From the NCBI RefSeq assembly GCF_021991835.1, contig NZ_JAHDAU010000005.1, positions 248,001 through 312,000 of the forward strand: a DNA stretch of 64,000 nt, read 5' to 3'. Source of the stretch: Polaribacter sargassicola. Its GTDB lineage: Bacteria > Bacteroidota > Bacteroidia > Flavobacteriales > Flavobacteriaceae. Below are positions 7,493 to 16,483 of the stretch, piece by piece (the stretch's first letter is position 1; every line of letters starts with the position of its first letter). Made by a program: the position numbers and the translations under genes. Under the pieces are notes generated by a model that was given only the letters and a program-made list of their open reading frames with translations, made no database searches and was not told where the DNA came from.

Positions 7493-8728
7493 TTAATTAT
7501 TAGCAGGTAGCTCAACTTCAGCTTTTAAACTATTATTTTTATTATGATATTTTAAATAAATAATTAAAAGAAAAGAAATTGTACCGCAAACAAAAAAACC
7601 AAAAAATAAAGGCAAAGCTTCTTTATCTAAAAAACTACCAATTAAAGATGCAATAGGTACTGCCATCATTGTAGAAACAAAACCATTTATTGCAGCACCA
7701 ACTCCTGCAATGTGTCCTATTGGTTGCATTGCTAAAGCTCTGGTATTACCAAATAAAAATCCAAATGCAAAAAATTGTATCCAAAAGAAAATAATAATTA
7801 TATAAATACTTGGATTTTCGGTTTGAGAAAACAATAAAATATAAACTAAAGGGTTGATTGTAAAAATGATAGTGAAAATTTTCACTAATTTTTCCATACC
7901 AAATTTAATAACCAGAGTTCCGTTAAAAAAAGTAGCCAATCCAATACCCATAGATAGACAAGCAAAAATAAAAGGAAACTCTTCTTTTAGACCATATTGT
8001 TGTTCAAAAATATACTGACTAGCACTTAAATAAACGATAAAAGAACCCATAACAAAGCCAGAAAAAATAGTAAAAATTACAGCATTTTTATGTTTTAAAA
8101 ATTCTTTTGTTCCGTCTATAAAAAGACTGAGTTTCATTTTTTTCTTATCCTTTGGTTTTAATGTTTCTGGTTGTCTTTTCCAGAGCCAAAACATAATTAA
8201 TAAACCAAGAAACATTTGAAAATAAAAAATGGCTTTCCAACCATATAAGTTTAAAAGTATTTTACCCAATGCTGGTGCAATTACCGGAACTAGTATAAAG
8301 ATAGCTACAACAAAAGACATTATTTTAGCCATATAATTTCCTTCAAAACGATCTCTAACCATTGCTATACTTATGGTTCTTGGTGCAGAAATACCAATAC
8401 CTTGTAAAATTCTACCAACAATCATTGTTTCTAAATTGGTAGCAAACACACAAATTACACTAGCTATTAAAAAAACAATAAAACCTAAATATATTACAGG
8501 TTTTCTACCAAGACTATCAGATAAAGGACCTGAGATTAATTGTCCACTACCTAACCCTAAGAAAATCATTGTAATTAATAATTGATTATTGTGTTGGTCA
8601 ACAACATTTAAAGCGATACTGATGTCTTTTATAGCGGGTAATAAAGCGTCTATTGCCAAGGCTACTAAGGACATTAATGATGCCATAATAGCAATAAATT
8701 CGAATTCTGATTTTTGTTTAATCTTCAT
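7493..8728 (-). CDS. Bcr/CflA-family drug efflux MFS transporter
   Basis: 411 aa with twelve predicted membrane helices. The loop SGPLSDSLGRKPVIYLG after helix 2 is the MFS motif A (G-x3-D-x-G-R-K), and the segment RILQGIGISAPRTISIAMVRD after helix 4 is typical of the Bcr/CflA drug:proton antiporters. It sits in the inner membrane and probably exports toxic compounds; a substrate cannot be predicted. First gene of a two-gene unit with the truC-like gene. Confidence 0.9.
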   Translation of the reverse strand: MKIKQKSEFEFIAIMASLMSLVALAIDALLPAIKDISIALNVVDQHNNQLLITMIFLGLGSGQLISGPLSDSLGRKPVIYLGFIVFLIASVICVFATNLETMIVGRILQGIGISAPRTISIAMVRDRFEGNYMAKIMSFVVAIFILVPVIAPALGKILLNLYGWKAIFYFQMFLGLLIMFWLWKRQPETLKPKDKKKMKLSLFIDGTKEFLKHKNAVIFTIFSGFVMGSFIVYLSASQYIFEQQYGLKEEFPFIFACLSMGIGLATFFNGTLVIKFGMEKLVKIFTIIFTINPLVYILLFSQTENPSIYIIIIFFWIQFFAFGFLFGNTRALAMQPIGHIAGVGAAINGFVSTMMAVPIASLIGSFLDKEALPLFFGFFVCGTISFLLIIYLKYHNKNNSLKAEVELPANN

Positions 8729-8830
8729 GGAAACAAAAATAGTTTTATTTAGTTTTTAATCTGATTTTAAGTTGTTAAAAAATAAAATAAGATTGAAAAA
8801 AATGAATATTGATTAAGGTTTTATAGGGGG

Positions 8831-9235
8831 TTATTCTACACCTATTTGGTCTATTAAAGAATTATTGCCAAAACCTTTTGGGTTTTCGCCCCATTTATTG
8901 CTGCCGTTTTCGCTATCTAAACATAAAAGTACAAACAACCAAATACCACCAATTACCGGAATTATAGAAACAAAATAGTACCAACCACTTTTACCAACAT
9001 CATGCAATCTTCTTACCGTAACAGCTAAACTTGGTATAATTGTAGCTAAAATATAAACATAAGAGATAAACATAATTGCAGGAGAATTTAAAAGATCACC
9101 GATAAAAGCAAAAATGATTACAAAAACAATAGTAGCAATGTATTGAAATAATATAAACATCCAAAACTCTTTTCTTCTTGCTCTTCCATTAAAATTTGAG
9201 TAATTATCTTTTAATACTTTTAAATACCAATTCAT
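8831..9235 (-). CDS. DUF805 membrane protein
   Basis: 134 aa. It opens with the DUF805 hallmark (WYLKVLKDNYSNFNGRARRKEFWMF), has three or four membrane helices, and the conserved VRRLHDVGKSGWYYF motif. The function of the family is unknown; members are small inner-membrane proteins. A -7-like TACATTTG lies on the minus strand at 9265-9272. The C-terminal tail (GENPKGFGN) is also usual for the family. Confidence 0.88.
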   Translation of the reverse strand: MNWYLKVLKDNYSNFNGRARRKEFWMFILFQYIATIVFVIIFAFIGDLLNSPAIMFISYVYILATIIPSLAVTVRRLHDVGKSGWYYFVSIIPVIGGIWLFVLLCLDSENGSNKWGENPKGFGNNSLIDQIGVE

Positions 9236-9280
9236 TTTATTTTTTTATAAAGTTAGTTCATCAACAAATGTAAATTATAA

Positions 9281-10615
9281 TTAAAAAAGTCCTCTAGATT
9301 TTAACTCTAAATATTTATTAATTGTATCTCCTGTTAAATTTTCTGGTTTTGTTAATACAGACTGAATTCCGTATTTTTTCAGTTCTTTAATAATACTTTT
9401 CTTTTCAAAAAGAAACTTTTCTGCAATAATACTGTCGTAAATACTTAAAATATCGTCTTTTTTAGATTTTGTAAGCATTTCTAATTCGGTGTTTTCAAAG
9501 AAAACAATTAAAACTAAATGATTTTTTGCCAAAGCTCTTAAATAGGGGAGTTGTCTGTTTAATCCGTCTATAGTTTCGAAATTTGAATATAAAATTAATA
9601 AACTTCTCTGTGTTATTTTTCTTTTAACAACCGCATATAATGTACTAAAATCAGATTCTGAAAAATCTGTTTTTATATTATGTAAAGCTTCAGAAATTAA
9701 ACTCATTTGAGAATTCCTTTTTTCTGCAACTACCCAATCTTCTAGTTTTTTAGAAAAAGACAACATACCTGCTTTGTCTTGTTTTCTAAGTACAACATTA
9801 CTAATTGCTAACGTGGCATTTATGGCATAATCTAATAAACTTAAATTATTAAAGTGCATTTGCATTGCACGCCCTTTATCAATAATAGAATAAACTGGTT
9901 GCGATTTTTCTTCTACATATTGATTGATCATTAATTGGTTTCTTTTTGCAGTAGCTTTCCAATTTAAAGAACGAATATCATCACCAGAAACATATTCCTT
10001 TATTTGTTCAAACTCTAAAGAATGTCCAATTTTTCTTATTTTTTTTGTTCCGTAAGAAACGGAATGATTGTTAAATGCTTTAAAATCGAATTCTCTTAAT
10101 TTTAAAAAAGAAGGATAACATTTTATTTCTTTTTCTTTACCCAAAATATATTTTTTGGTTGCCAATTTTAAAGGAGAACAGGTGTAAATATTTATATTAC
10201 CAAATAAGTAAACACCTCTTTCTGTAGGTTTTAAATCGTAATGAATTGTTTTTTTATCTTTAGGTAATAAAGTTAAATTAAAAATAAAATCTCTTTTTTG
10301 AAATTGATGCGGAATTTCTTCTATGATTTTTAAATACGTTGTAAAATTATACAGACTATTTAATTTTATAGTAATTTTATTGTTGTCTCCGTTTGATAAT
10401 CTTTCGGGTAAATATCTGGTTACATTTATTGCATTTTTAGTTTTATATAAAATTAGGATATCAACCAAAACCAAAAAGCTTAAAATAAAAAGTAAAACTT
10501 TAGAAATTATAAAAAATAACGGCACAAAAAAGCCAACTACAAACAGCAAGGCAATTGCTCCTAAAAAGTAGAAGAATCTATTGTTTAAAAATAAAGTGTT
10601 ATAAAAATATTTCAA
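9281..10615 (-). CDS. DUF58 protein of MoxR cluster
   Basis: 444 aa: two N-terminal membrane helices (about 12-55), then a cytoplasmic part with the DUF58 signature (VSGDDIRSLNWKATAKRNQL, about 208-227) and a VWA-like C-terminal half. DUF58 proteins are regularly encoded after MoxR ATPases and are thought to be their clients or adaptors in metal-dependent assembly. It is the last gene of the cluster, 78 bp after moxR. Confidence 0.9.
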   Translation of the reverse strand: MKYFYNTLFLNNRFFYFLGAIALLFVVGFFVPLFFIISKVLLFILSFLVLVDILILYKTKNAINVTRYLPERLSNGDNNKITIKLNSLYNFTTYLKIIEEIPHQFQKRDFIFNLTLLPKDKKTIHYDLKPTERGVYLFGNINIYTCSPLKLATKKYILGKEKEIKCYPSFLKLREFDFKAFNNHSVSYGTKKIRKIGHSLEFEQIKEYVSGDDIRSLNWKATAKRNQLMINQYVEEKSQPVYSIIDKGRAMQMHFNNLSLLDYAINATLAISNVVLRKQDKAGMLSFSKKLEDWVVAEKRNSQMSLISEALHNIKTDFSESDFSTLYAVVKRKITQRSLLILYSNFETIDGLNRQLPYLRALAKNHLVLIVFFENTELEMLTKSKKDDILSIYDSIIAEKFLFEKKSIIKELKKYGIQSVLTKPENLTGDTINKYLELKSRGLF

Positions 10616-10693
10616 TACTTTGTTAATTTCTTGATTTTTAGACTTATATATCGTCCTTTTTGATAATTATAAAGAGTTTAAAACTTTAATATT

Positions 10694-11707
10694 TTATCGA
10701 GGTATTTCTACAGATTCTATAATTTGTTCTATAATTTGTTTGCTAGACAAACCTTCCATTTCTCTTTCTGGTGTTACAATAACTCTATGTTCTAAAACAG
10801 GAATTGTTGCATTTTTAATATCTTCTGGTGTTACAAAATCTCTACCATCTATTGCAGCAAATGCTTTAGAAGCACTTAAAATTGCGATACTTGCTCTAGG
10901 TGAAGCACCTAAATATAAAAAAGAATTAGAACGCGTATTTACCACAATATTAGCAATGTAGGTTAAAAGGTTTTCTTCAATTTTAATTTGATTTACCAAA
11001 TTTCTAAACGCAACAATTTTATCTCCGGTAATAACTGTTTCTATTTTACTAGTTTTAGATGTGTTTTCTAAAGCTTGTTCTTTTAGTAAAATTTGTAATT
11101 CTTCTTCTGCATTCGGATAATCAACATTTATTTTAAACAAAAAACGATCTAATTGTGCTTCTGGCAATCTGTAAGTTCCTTCTTGCTCAATTGGGTTTTG
11201 AGTTGCTAAAACAACAAAAGGAGCTGTCATTTTAAAAGTTTTACCATCAATTGTAATTTGTTGTTCTTCCATAACTTCAAACAAAGCGGCTTGTGTTTTT
11301 GCAGGAGCTCTGTTTATTTCATCAATTAAAACCATATTAGAAAAAATAGGTCCTTTTTTAAACTCAAATTCAGATGATTTTACATTAAAAACAGAAGTTC
11401 CTAAAATATCCGATGGCATTAAATCTGGTGTAAATTGTATTCTACTAAAATCTACATCAATTGTTTTTGCTAATAATTTTGCTGTAATTGTTTTTGCTAC
11501 TCCAGGTACACCTTCTATTAAAACATGTCCGTCAGAAAGGATGGCAACTAATAGTAAATCCATCATATTTTTTTGCCCTACAATTACTTTTTTTAATTGG
11601 CTTTTTATCTTTAAAACACTGTCTTGTAATTCAGATAAATTAAGCCTACTTTCAAATTTTAAATCATTAGGTACTTGTTCGTTATTAGGTGCTTCCATAT
11701 CATTCAT
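10694..11707 (-). CDS. MoxR-family AAA+ ATPase
   Basis: 337 aa. Walker A GVPGVAKT (66-73), Walker B MVLIDE (about 126-130), sensor ATQNPIEQEGTYRLPEAQLDRF and the LGASPRASI region are all present, so it should be active. MoxR ATPases act as chaperones that activate VWA-domain partners. An alternative ATG lies three codons in (MEAPNN). It is 3 bp downstream of the DUF4350 gene and precedes DUF58. Confidence 0.93.
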   Translation of the reverse strand: MNDMEAPNNEQVPNDLKFESRLNLSELQDSVLKIKSQLKKVIVGQKNMMDLLLVAILSDGHVLIEGVPGVAKTITAKLLAKTIDVDFSRIQFTPDLMPSDILGTSVFNVKSSEFEFKKGPIFSNMVLIDEINRAPAKTQAALFEVMEEQQITIDGKTFKMTAPFVVLATQNPIEQEGTYRLPEAQLDRFLFKINVDYPNAEEELQILLKEQALENTSKTSKIETVITGDKIVAFRNLVNQIKIEENLLTYIANIVVNTRSNSFLYLGASPRASIAILSASKAFAAIDGRDFVTPEDIKNATIPVLEHRVIVTPEREMEGLSSKQIIEQIIESVEIPR

Positions 11708-11710
11708 AAA

Positions 11711-12913
11711 TCAAAAATTTTCTATCATTTTATATAATACAATTAACTGTTCTTTAGAACATTCTGTTTTGTTACTTAAAGTAATAATTGTATTTACTAA
11801 ATATTTTGTTTTTTGTAAATCATTACCAGATTTAGAAGCCAATTTTTCAATAAAATCGTTATTTAAATTACTGGTATTTAATAAATATTTTGTTCTTACT
11901 TTTTCTAAGAAATAGGCAATTTTTTTATCTGCTAAATTCTTATGATCTTCTTCTTTTAAATACAAATTGGCAATGGTTTGTGTAAAAGCAACTGTACTAT
12001 TTTTTAAGGGTTCTATTACCGGAATTGCACGTTGTTTTCTTCTTGCATTAAAAAGCATAAACAATAATAAACCGATTAAAGAAACAAATAAAAACCATTT
12101 TAATGTAGCATGTTCTAAAAAGAATTTAAAAATATTATTATCGTCTTCTTTTTTATCAGCATATTTACTAGATTTTATTTGCGGATCCCAAAGAGTATAT
12201 ACTTTATTAGGCAAATAAGAAAAAGCATTTGCGGCATATTCTTCTTTGCCATTTAATAAATTATAGTTGGTAAATGCAACAGGGTGTAAGTTTAAATAAA
12301 AAGCTCCTTTACCATGATTTATTTTGATGAAATTTGGTACACTTTCTCCATCAACTTTTATAGTACCTAAAACAGTGGTTGTTTTTTTATCGTATTGTAA
12401 AAAATAATTTCTTCTAAGATTTTTATCAAAATAAAAAGAAGTTTTAGAAAACGTACTATTCTTAAAAGATAATGTGCCTTTTAGTTTTTTTAATTCGTTA
12501 ATCGAATTTTTATGTTTATCTAAATTATTTGTAGTAAAATTTAAAGAAGATTTTAAACTGTCTTTAAAACTATTAAATGCTAAAAATACATTGTTACCTT
12601 TAGCTACAAAGTTTAATAATTCTGGTACAACTTCTACAGGGTATTTATAACCGCTATGTTTTATAGAAACATAATTTTTAGTTTCTAAACTATCTACTAC
12701 AGAATGTAAAATTAAATAATCGTAAATATTCTCTTTTAATAAGGTAATATTATTGTTTTCTAAAAGTTGAGAAGCTTCATTATAAATAATATAATTGCCA
12801 AACGGACTTTTTTCTTTTTCTTTAAAATTTTCTTCCCAATTTGTTTTGTTACAACTTATTAATAGAAATAAGAGCAGGAGAGGAGCGTATTTTTTTAGTA
12901 AGTTAAGTATCAT
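11711..12913 (-). CDS. DUF4350-type lipoprotein/membrane protein
   Basis: 400 aa. The N terminus is a lipoprotein signal (LLLLFLLISC, Cys21). An extracytoplasmic domain of about 240 residues follows, with the DUF4350 layout (SPFGNYIIYNEASQLL, then KINHGKGAFYLNLHPVAFTN), a membrane helix near 272-290 (FLFVSLIGLLLFMLFN) and a cytoplasmic tail. Its start overlaps the stop of the DUF4129 gene (TAATG), so translation is coupled. The family is always found in MoxR clusters; its molecular role is unknown. Confidence 0.82.
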   Translation of the reverse strand: MILNLLKKYAPLLLLFLLISCNKTNWEENFKEKEKSPFGNYIIYNEASQLLENNNITLLKENIYDYLILHSVVDSLETKNYVSIKHSGYKYPVEVVPELLNFVAKGNNVFLAFNSFKDSLKSSLNFTTNNLDKHKNSINELKKLKGTLSFKNSTFSKTSFYFDKNLRRNYFLQYDKKTTTVLGTIKVDGESVPNFIKINHGKGAFYLNLHPVAFTNYNLLNGKEEYAANAFSYLPNKVYTLWDPQIKSSKYADKKEDDNNIFKFFLEHATLKWFLFVSLIGLLLFMLFNARRKQRAIPVIEPLKNSTVAFTQTIANLYLKEEDHKNLADKKIAYFLEKVRTKYLLNTSNLNNDFIEKLASKSGNDLQKTKYLVNTIITLSNKTECSKEQLIVLYKMIENF

Positions 12914-13626
12914 TATTCTAATAATTTTTTAAAAGATTGATACTTATTTTCTGCCAATTTAAAATTGGTTTCGTCTATAGGGAAATCTCCATACCAAACA
13001 TAAGAATACACGTAAGATAAATATGAAAATTCTTTTTTTATGATGCTGTCTTCAATTTCTAAAAGATATTCTGAATTGGTTTTATCTTTATGATAATCAA
13101 TTAGTTTTTTGTTGTACAAAGTTTTTAAAACTGATAAATAATAATAACGGATTGCCAATCTGTATTCTTTATTATTGATTGCTTTTTGTAACAATCCCTC
13201 AATATCTGTTTCGGTAATATCTTCGTTTTCATAAATCAATTTTTTAGCTTTTTTATTTTTGGTTCTTTTAAAATTCCAAAAATTAATTTCTGAACCTAAA
13301 AAGGTTTTAAGAATAGCAAAAATGACAAAAGCACCTAACAAATACGGAAATACGTTGGAGATAAAAAACAGAAAAACACCTACAAATGCTTCACCAAAAA
13401 TATTGCTTTCAGATTCTTTTTTTTCTTCTGGTTCTTCTTCTTCGGTGTAAATAAAATCTTTATCGTTGTATTTTTCTTTTAAATCTTCTTTAAAAGATCT
13501 TTCCTGTATAAAGTCTATACTTTTAGCTGAAATTTCTTCTTTAACAATAAGAGAATCTTTTTGTAAATCTGTACCAAAACAAACTGTTGATACGCAAACA
13601 CATAGAATATATAAAAATTTTCTCAT
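12913..13626 (-). CDS. DUF4129-type membrane protein
   Basis: 237 aa: signal peptide (MRKFLYILCVCVSTVCFG), an acidic extracytoplasmic linker, one membrane helix near 85-110, and a C-terminal cytoplasmic domain (about 150-237) with the DUF4129 pattern YRLAIRYYYLSVLKTL and KTNSEYL, the latter followed by a tail ending FKKLLE. DUF4129 occurs in MoxR clusters and at the C terminus of some transglutaminases. It overlaps both neighbours by one base (TAATG), so it is part of one operon. Confidence 0.82.
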   Translation of the reverse strand: MRKFLYILCVCVSTVCFGTDLQKDSLIVKEEISAKSIDFIQERSFKEDLKEKYNDKDFIYTEEEEPEEKKESESNIFGEAFVGVFLFFISNVFPYLLGAFVIFAILKTFLGSEINFWNFKRTKNKKAKKLIYENEDITETDIEGLLQKAINNKEYRLAIRYYYLSVLKTLYNKKLIDYHKDKTNSEYLLEIEDSIIKKEFSYLSYVYSYVWYGDFPIDETNFKLAENKYQSFKKLLE

Positions 13627-14591
13627 TAACGTAAATTATGTTTATTGGCCACTTTAAAAGGAAAAATTAAATAGTAATAGCTAATGGTAATTAAACTAAA
13701 ACCAATGATTACAAAACTTAAAAATGTGGGCATAACATTTGCATATCTAGTTACATAACCTTCTAAAAAAGCTGCCATAATTGTAAAAGGAATGGTGCTT
13801 ATAAATAGATAAAAGGCAGATTTAACACCTTGTTTAAAAGACTGAAATCTTTTGTAAGAGCCAGGAAATAAAATACTTGCACCAATTATATAACCAGCTG
13901 CTGCTTCTATAATCAATCCAAAAATTTCATAAGTTCCATGTATCCAAATACCTTTTATACTATCAAAAAAACTATTATTTTGATAAAAAAAAGCTTGAAA
14001 TACAGCCACCATAATTGCGTTATAAACTACATAAAAAGCGGTTCCGATACCTAAAAACAATCCAGAAAGAAACATATTTAGTCCAACACGTTGGTTATTG
14101 TCATAAATACCAATAAAAGAACCCCAATTACTACCACTTTTATAAACAGCCATAGCGTCTCCACTTTCAATATTTTCTAATGTATTATTTACGTAACTAT
14201 CTCCTAAAATTTGTCTAGCAAAAGAATCATCATTAAAAGTAGATAATAAACCAATTAAAAAGAAGGCAAAAAAGATAATAAATGATAAATAAATAAATTT
14301 TCTGTATTGGTAGGCTAGTAGTGGTACTTTATCAAAAAAGAAATACAAAGCAACATTTTTACTGCGCCTTTTAGAATGATAAACCTTGTCGAAGCTTGAT
14401 TTTGCTAACTTATTAAGGTATTGTGTAACTTTACTTTTTGGGTAATAAGTTTGTGCATATACCAAATCATTCATGATTTTTATATGCAGGTTGGCTATGT
14501 CGTCTGAAGGTTTTTTTTCTTTATTTGAAATAACTTGTTCAAATTCTAACCATTTTTCTTTATTTTGCTTTATAAAAGCGACTTCTCTCAT
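13626..14591 (-). CDS. SpoIIM/DUF95-family membrane protein
   Basis: 321 aa from the ATG at 14591 (MREVAFIKQNKEKWLEFE, the usual start of the family); the frame extends 39 codons further but into the divergent gene. Five or so membrane helices follow a hydrophilic N-terminal 100 residues. The family is named for a sporulation protein, but this organism type does not form spores; in Bacteroidota it belongs to the MoxR/RDD cluster. Only 22 bp separate it from the divergent RDD gene. Confidence 0.87.
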   Translation of the reverse strand: MREVAFIKQNKEKWLEFEQVISNKEKKPSDDIANLHIKIMNDLVYAQTYYPKSKVTQYLNKLAKSSFDKVYHSKRRSKNVALYFFFDKVPLLAYQYRKFIYLSFIIFFAFFLIGLLSTFNDDSFARQILGDSYVNNTLENIESGDAMAVYKSGSNWGSFIGIYDNNQRVGLNMFLSGLFLGIGTAFYVVYNAIMVAVFQAFFYQNNSFFDSIKGIWIHGTYEIFGLIIEAAAGYIIGASILFPGSYKRFQSFKQGVKSAFYLFISTIPFTIMAAFLEGYVTRYANVMPTFLSFVIIGFSLITISYYYLIFPFKVANKHNLR

Positions 14592-14613
14592 TAAGAGCGA
14601 ATTTACATATTGA

Positions 14614-15426
14614 ATGAAAAGACTCCAAATAAAAACAGCACAAAATGTAAACATCAATTTTAGCCTAGCAGATGTTTGGCAACGTCTATTTGCCTTTCTT
14701 ATAGACAATGTTTTAAAATTTGCTTATATATATATTGCTATATCTTTTTTAAGTTTTAAACTGTTTTCTACAGCAGTAAACGGTGATTCTTGGTCTGTAA
14801 AAGCTATTGATATTTTAATTTTTTTACCGGTAACTTTTTACTCTTTATACACAGAATTATTATTGGGCGGACAAACAATTGGCAAAAAACTATTGCATTT
14901 AAAAGTAATTAATATTGATGGTTTTAAACCATCTACTTTAGATTTTGTAATACGCTGGTTTTTAAGAGTGATAGATTTTAATTTATTTACACTTTTATTT
15001 ATTTATGTAGCTTCTTTAGGTTTAGATAGTGAAGTTGTTTTATTGGTAGTTCTTTTTTTATTTGGTAAAATGTTTGGTTTTTTTTTAATTTTATTTACTA
15101 ATAAACACCAAAGGTTTGGAGATATAATTGCAAATACTGTAGTTATTTATCTTAAAGATGATGTAAAATTTTCTGATACAATTTTAGAAAACATTTCTAC
15201 TAAGTATGTACCAACATATCCTAATGTTATAAAATTATCAGACAACGATGCACGCATCATAAAAAATACTTTTAAATCTGCTAAAAAGTTTAATGATTAT
15301 GAAACGGTTATAAAATTACGCAATAAAATTATTGAGGTAACCCAAATTACTTCTGTACACAAATCTGATAACGATTTTATAGATACGGTTTTAAAGGATT
15401 ATAATTATTATACACAAAACATGTAG
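14614..15426 (+). CDS. RDD-family membrane protein
   Basis: 270 aa. The N terminus has the RDD hallmark (ADVWQRLFAFLIDNVLKF, Arg and Asp at the helix start), with three helices to about 165 and KHQRFGDIIANTVVI closing the domain, then a hydrophilic tail of about 90 residues. RDD proteins are membrane proteins, some linked to ion transport. It is divergent from the SpoIIM gene with a 22-bp gap, so each promoter must lie at least partly inside the other gene. Confidence 0.88.
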   Translation: MKRLQIKTAQNVNINFSLADVWQRLFAFLIDNVLKFAYIYIAISFLSFKLFSTAVNGDSWSVKAIDILIFLPVTFYSLYTELLLGGQTIGKKLLHLKVINIDGFKPSTLDFVIRWFLRVIDFNLFTLLFIYVASLGLDSEVVLLVVLFLFGKMFGFFLILFTNKHQRFGDIIANTVVIYLKDDVKFSDTILENISTKYVPTYPNVIKLSDNDARIIKNTFKSAKKFNDYETVIKLRNKIIEVTQITSVHKSDNDFIDTVLKDYNYYTQNM

Positions 15427-15431
15427 AGTAG

Positions 15432-15625
15432 ATGTTTTGAAATATTCTATTTAACATAATATAAATTATAATACAATTATATAGTGATTTATGCATAGCT
15501 GTATTTCAGGGCTATTTATACACAATATAAGATATGATGTTATATATAAGTTTATAAGCTCCACTCTAAATGATATAAAGCTTTTGTCATCTTTACCTTT
15601 AGAGAAACCTTATATTTCAAAACAT
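15432..15625. repeat. 14-bp perfect inverted repeat bounding 166 bp
   Basis: ATGTTTTGAAATAT (15432-15445) is repeated inverted as ATATTTCAAAACAT (15612-15625) in a gene-free stretch. No target duplication is visible at the ends and the interior has no ORF. It may be a small non-autonomous element, a structured RNA, or chance in AT-rich DNA. Nothing else is seen in the 280-bp gap apart from the terminator that follows. Confidence 0.3.
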
Positions 15626-15626
15626 A

Positions 15627-15660
15627 AAAAAACTATCGAATATAACATCGATAGTTTTTT
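15627..15660. terminator. Bidirectional terminator
   Basis: AAAAAACTATCGA / TCGATAGTTTTTT, a 13-bp perfect stem with an 8-nt loop, between the convergent RDD and SDR genes. Confidence 0.85.
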
Positions 15661-15706
15661 TAAATAAACCCAAGTTAACTAAGGTTTTTATGTCATTTTT
15701 ATAATA

Positions 15707-16330
15707 TTAATTTGGAAGAGCTTTACTAATTAAAGTATCTCCCTTAATAATCTCAAAAGTATCATTTGCGCCTGCAGTATCGTGTAAAACACTCACTAAA
15801 GTTTGTGCTACATCATCTCTACTAATTTCTCCTTGTTTATTCAGTTTGTGCTTTAATTCTATTTTTCCAGAGCCTTTGTTGTTGGTTAAAGATCCAGGTC
15901 TTACAATAGTAAAAGGCAATTTACTTTGTTTTAAATATTCATCGGCATTGTGTTTGGCTTGCAAATATTCTTGTAAGTCTTCTGCTTCTTTTGGTTGATC
16001 TGCCCCCATAGAACTTAACATCACAAACTTTTTAACTTCTTGTTGTGCTGATGCTTCAATTAATTTCTTTGCTCCATTTTCATCTACTTCTTTTACTTTT
16101 TTACCTCCAGAACCTGCAGCAAAAATAACTTTGTCAATATTTTTAACGGTATGAGAAACATCACCTTCTAAATCTGCTAAAATGGTTTCTATATTTCTCT
16201 GTGCAAATTGCTTTTGTTGTTCTTCTTCACGAACCATTGCTACTGGTGTAAAATATTGTGATGTTGCTAATAAGTCTACTATTTTTTTTCCTGTGGTACC
16301 ATTGGCACCTGCTACTAATATATTTTCCAT
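15707..16330 (-). CDS. NAD(P)-binding atypical SDR (YwnB-like)
   Basis: 207 aa. The dinucleotide motif GANGTTG (8-14) begins a Rossmann fold; VIFAAGSGG (about 69-77), MLSSMGAD and FTIVRPGSL are typical of the atypical short-chain dehydrogenase group that includes NAD(P)H-binding sugar-epimerase-like proteins such as YwnB. The canonical Tyr-x3-Lys pair is not evident, as often in this group, so catalysis is uncertain. It stands alone between a terminator and the NAD operon. Confidence 0.85.
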   Translation of the reverse strand: MENILVAGANGTTGKKIVDLLATSQYFTPVAMVREEEQQKQFAQRNIETILADLEGDVSHTVKNIDKVIFAAGSGGKKVKEVDENGAKKLIEASAQQEVKKFVMLSSMGADQPKEAEDLQEYLQAKHNADEYLKQSKLPFTIVRPGSLTNNKGSGKIELKHKLNKQGEISRDDVAQTLVSVLHDTAGANDTFEIIKGDTLISKALPN

Positions 16331-16483
16331 GTTACAAATTTCGTGGAAAAGTGCAACCCTTTTTTGCTGATATCAACTAAATTTTAATGGATATGAAATT
16401 TAAATGATATTCAAGCGGAGTCGAGAACTTGATATTACTATATATTACTTCTCAACTTACTATAAAGAACTTTTAATTTGTGG

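Noticed and set aside
13626-14591. Sporulation role from the SpoIIM name
   Set aside because: The family is widespread outside spore formers and here belongs to a MoxR cluster; no other sporulation gene is present.
16405-16435. GC-richer string CAAGCGGAGTCGAGAAC before the Prs-like gene's terminator side
   Set aside because: It resembles a fragment of a common flavobacterial repeat but is too short and single here to support a feature.
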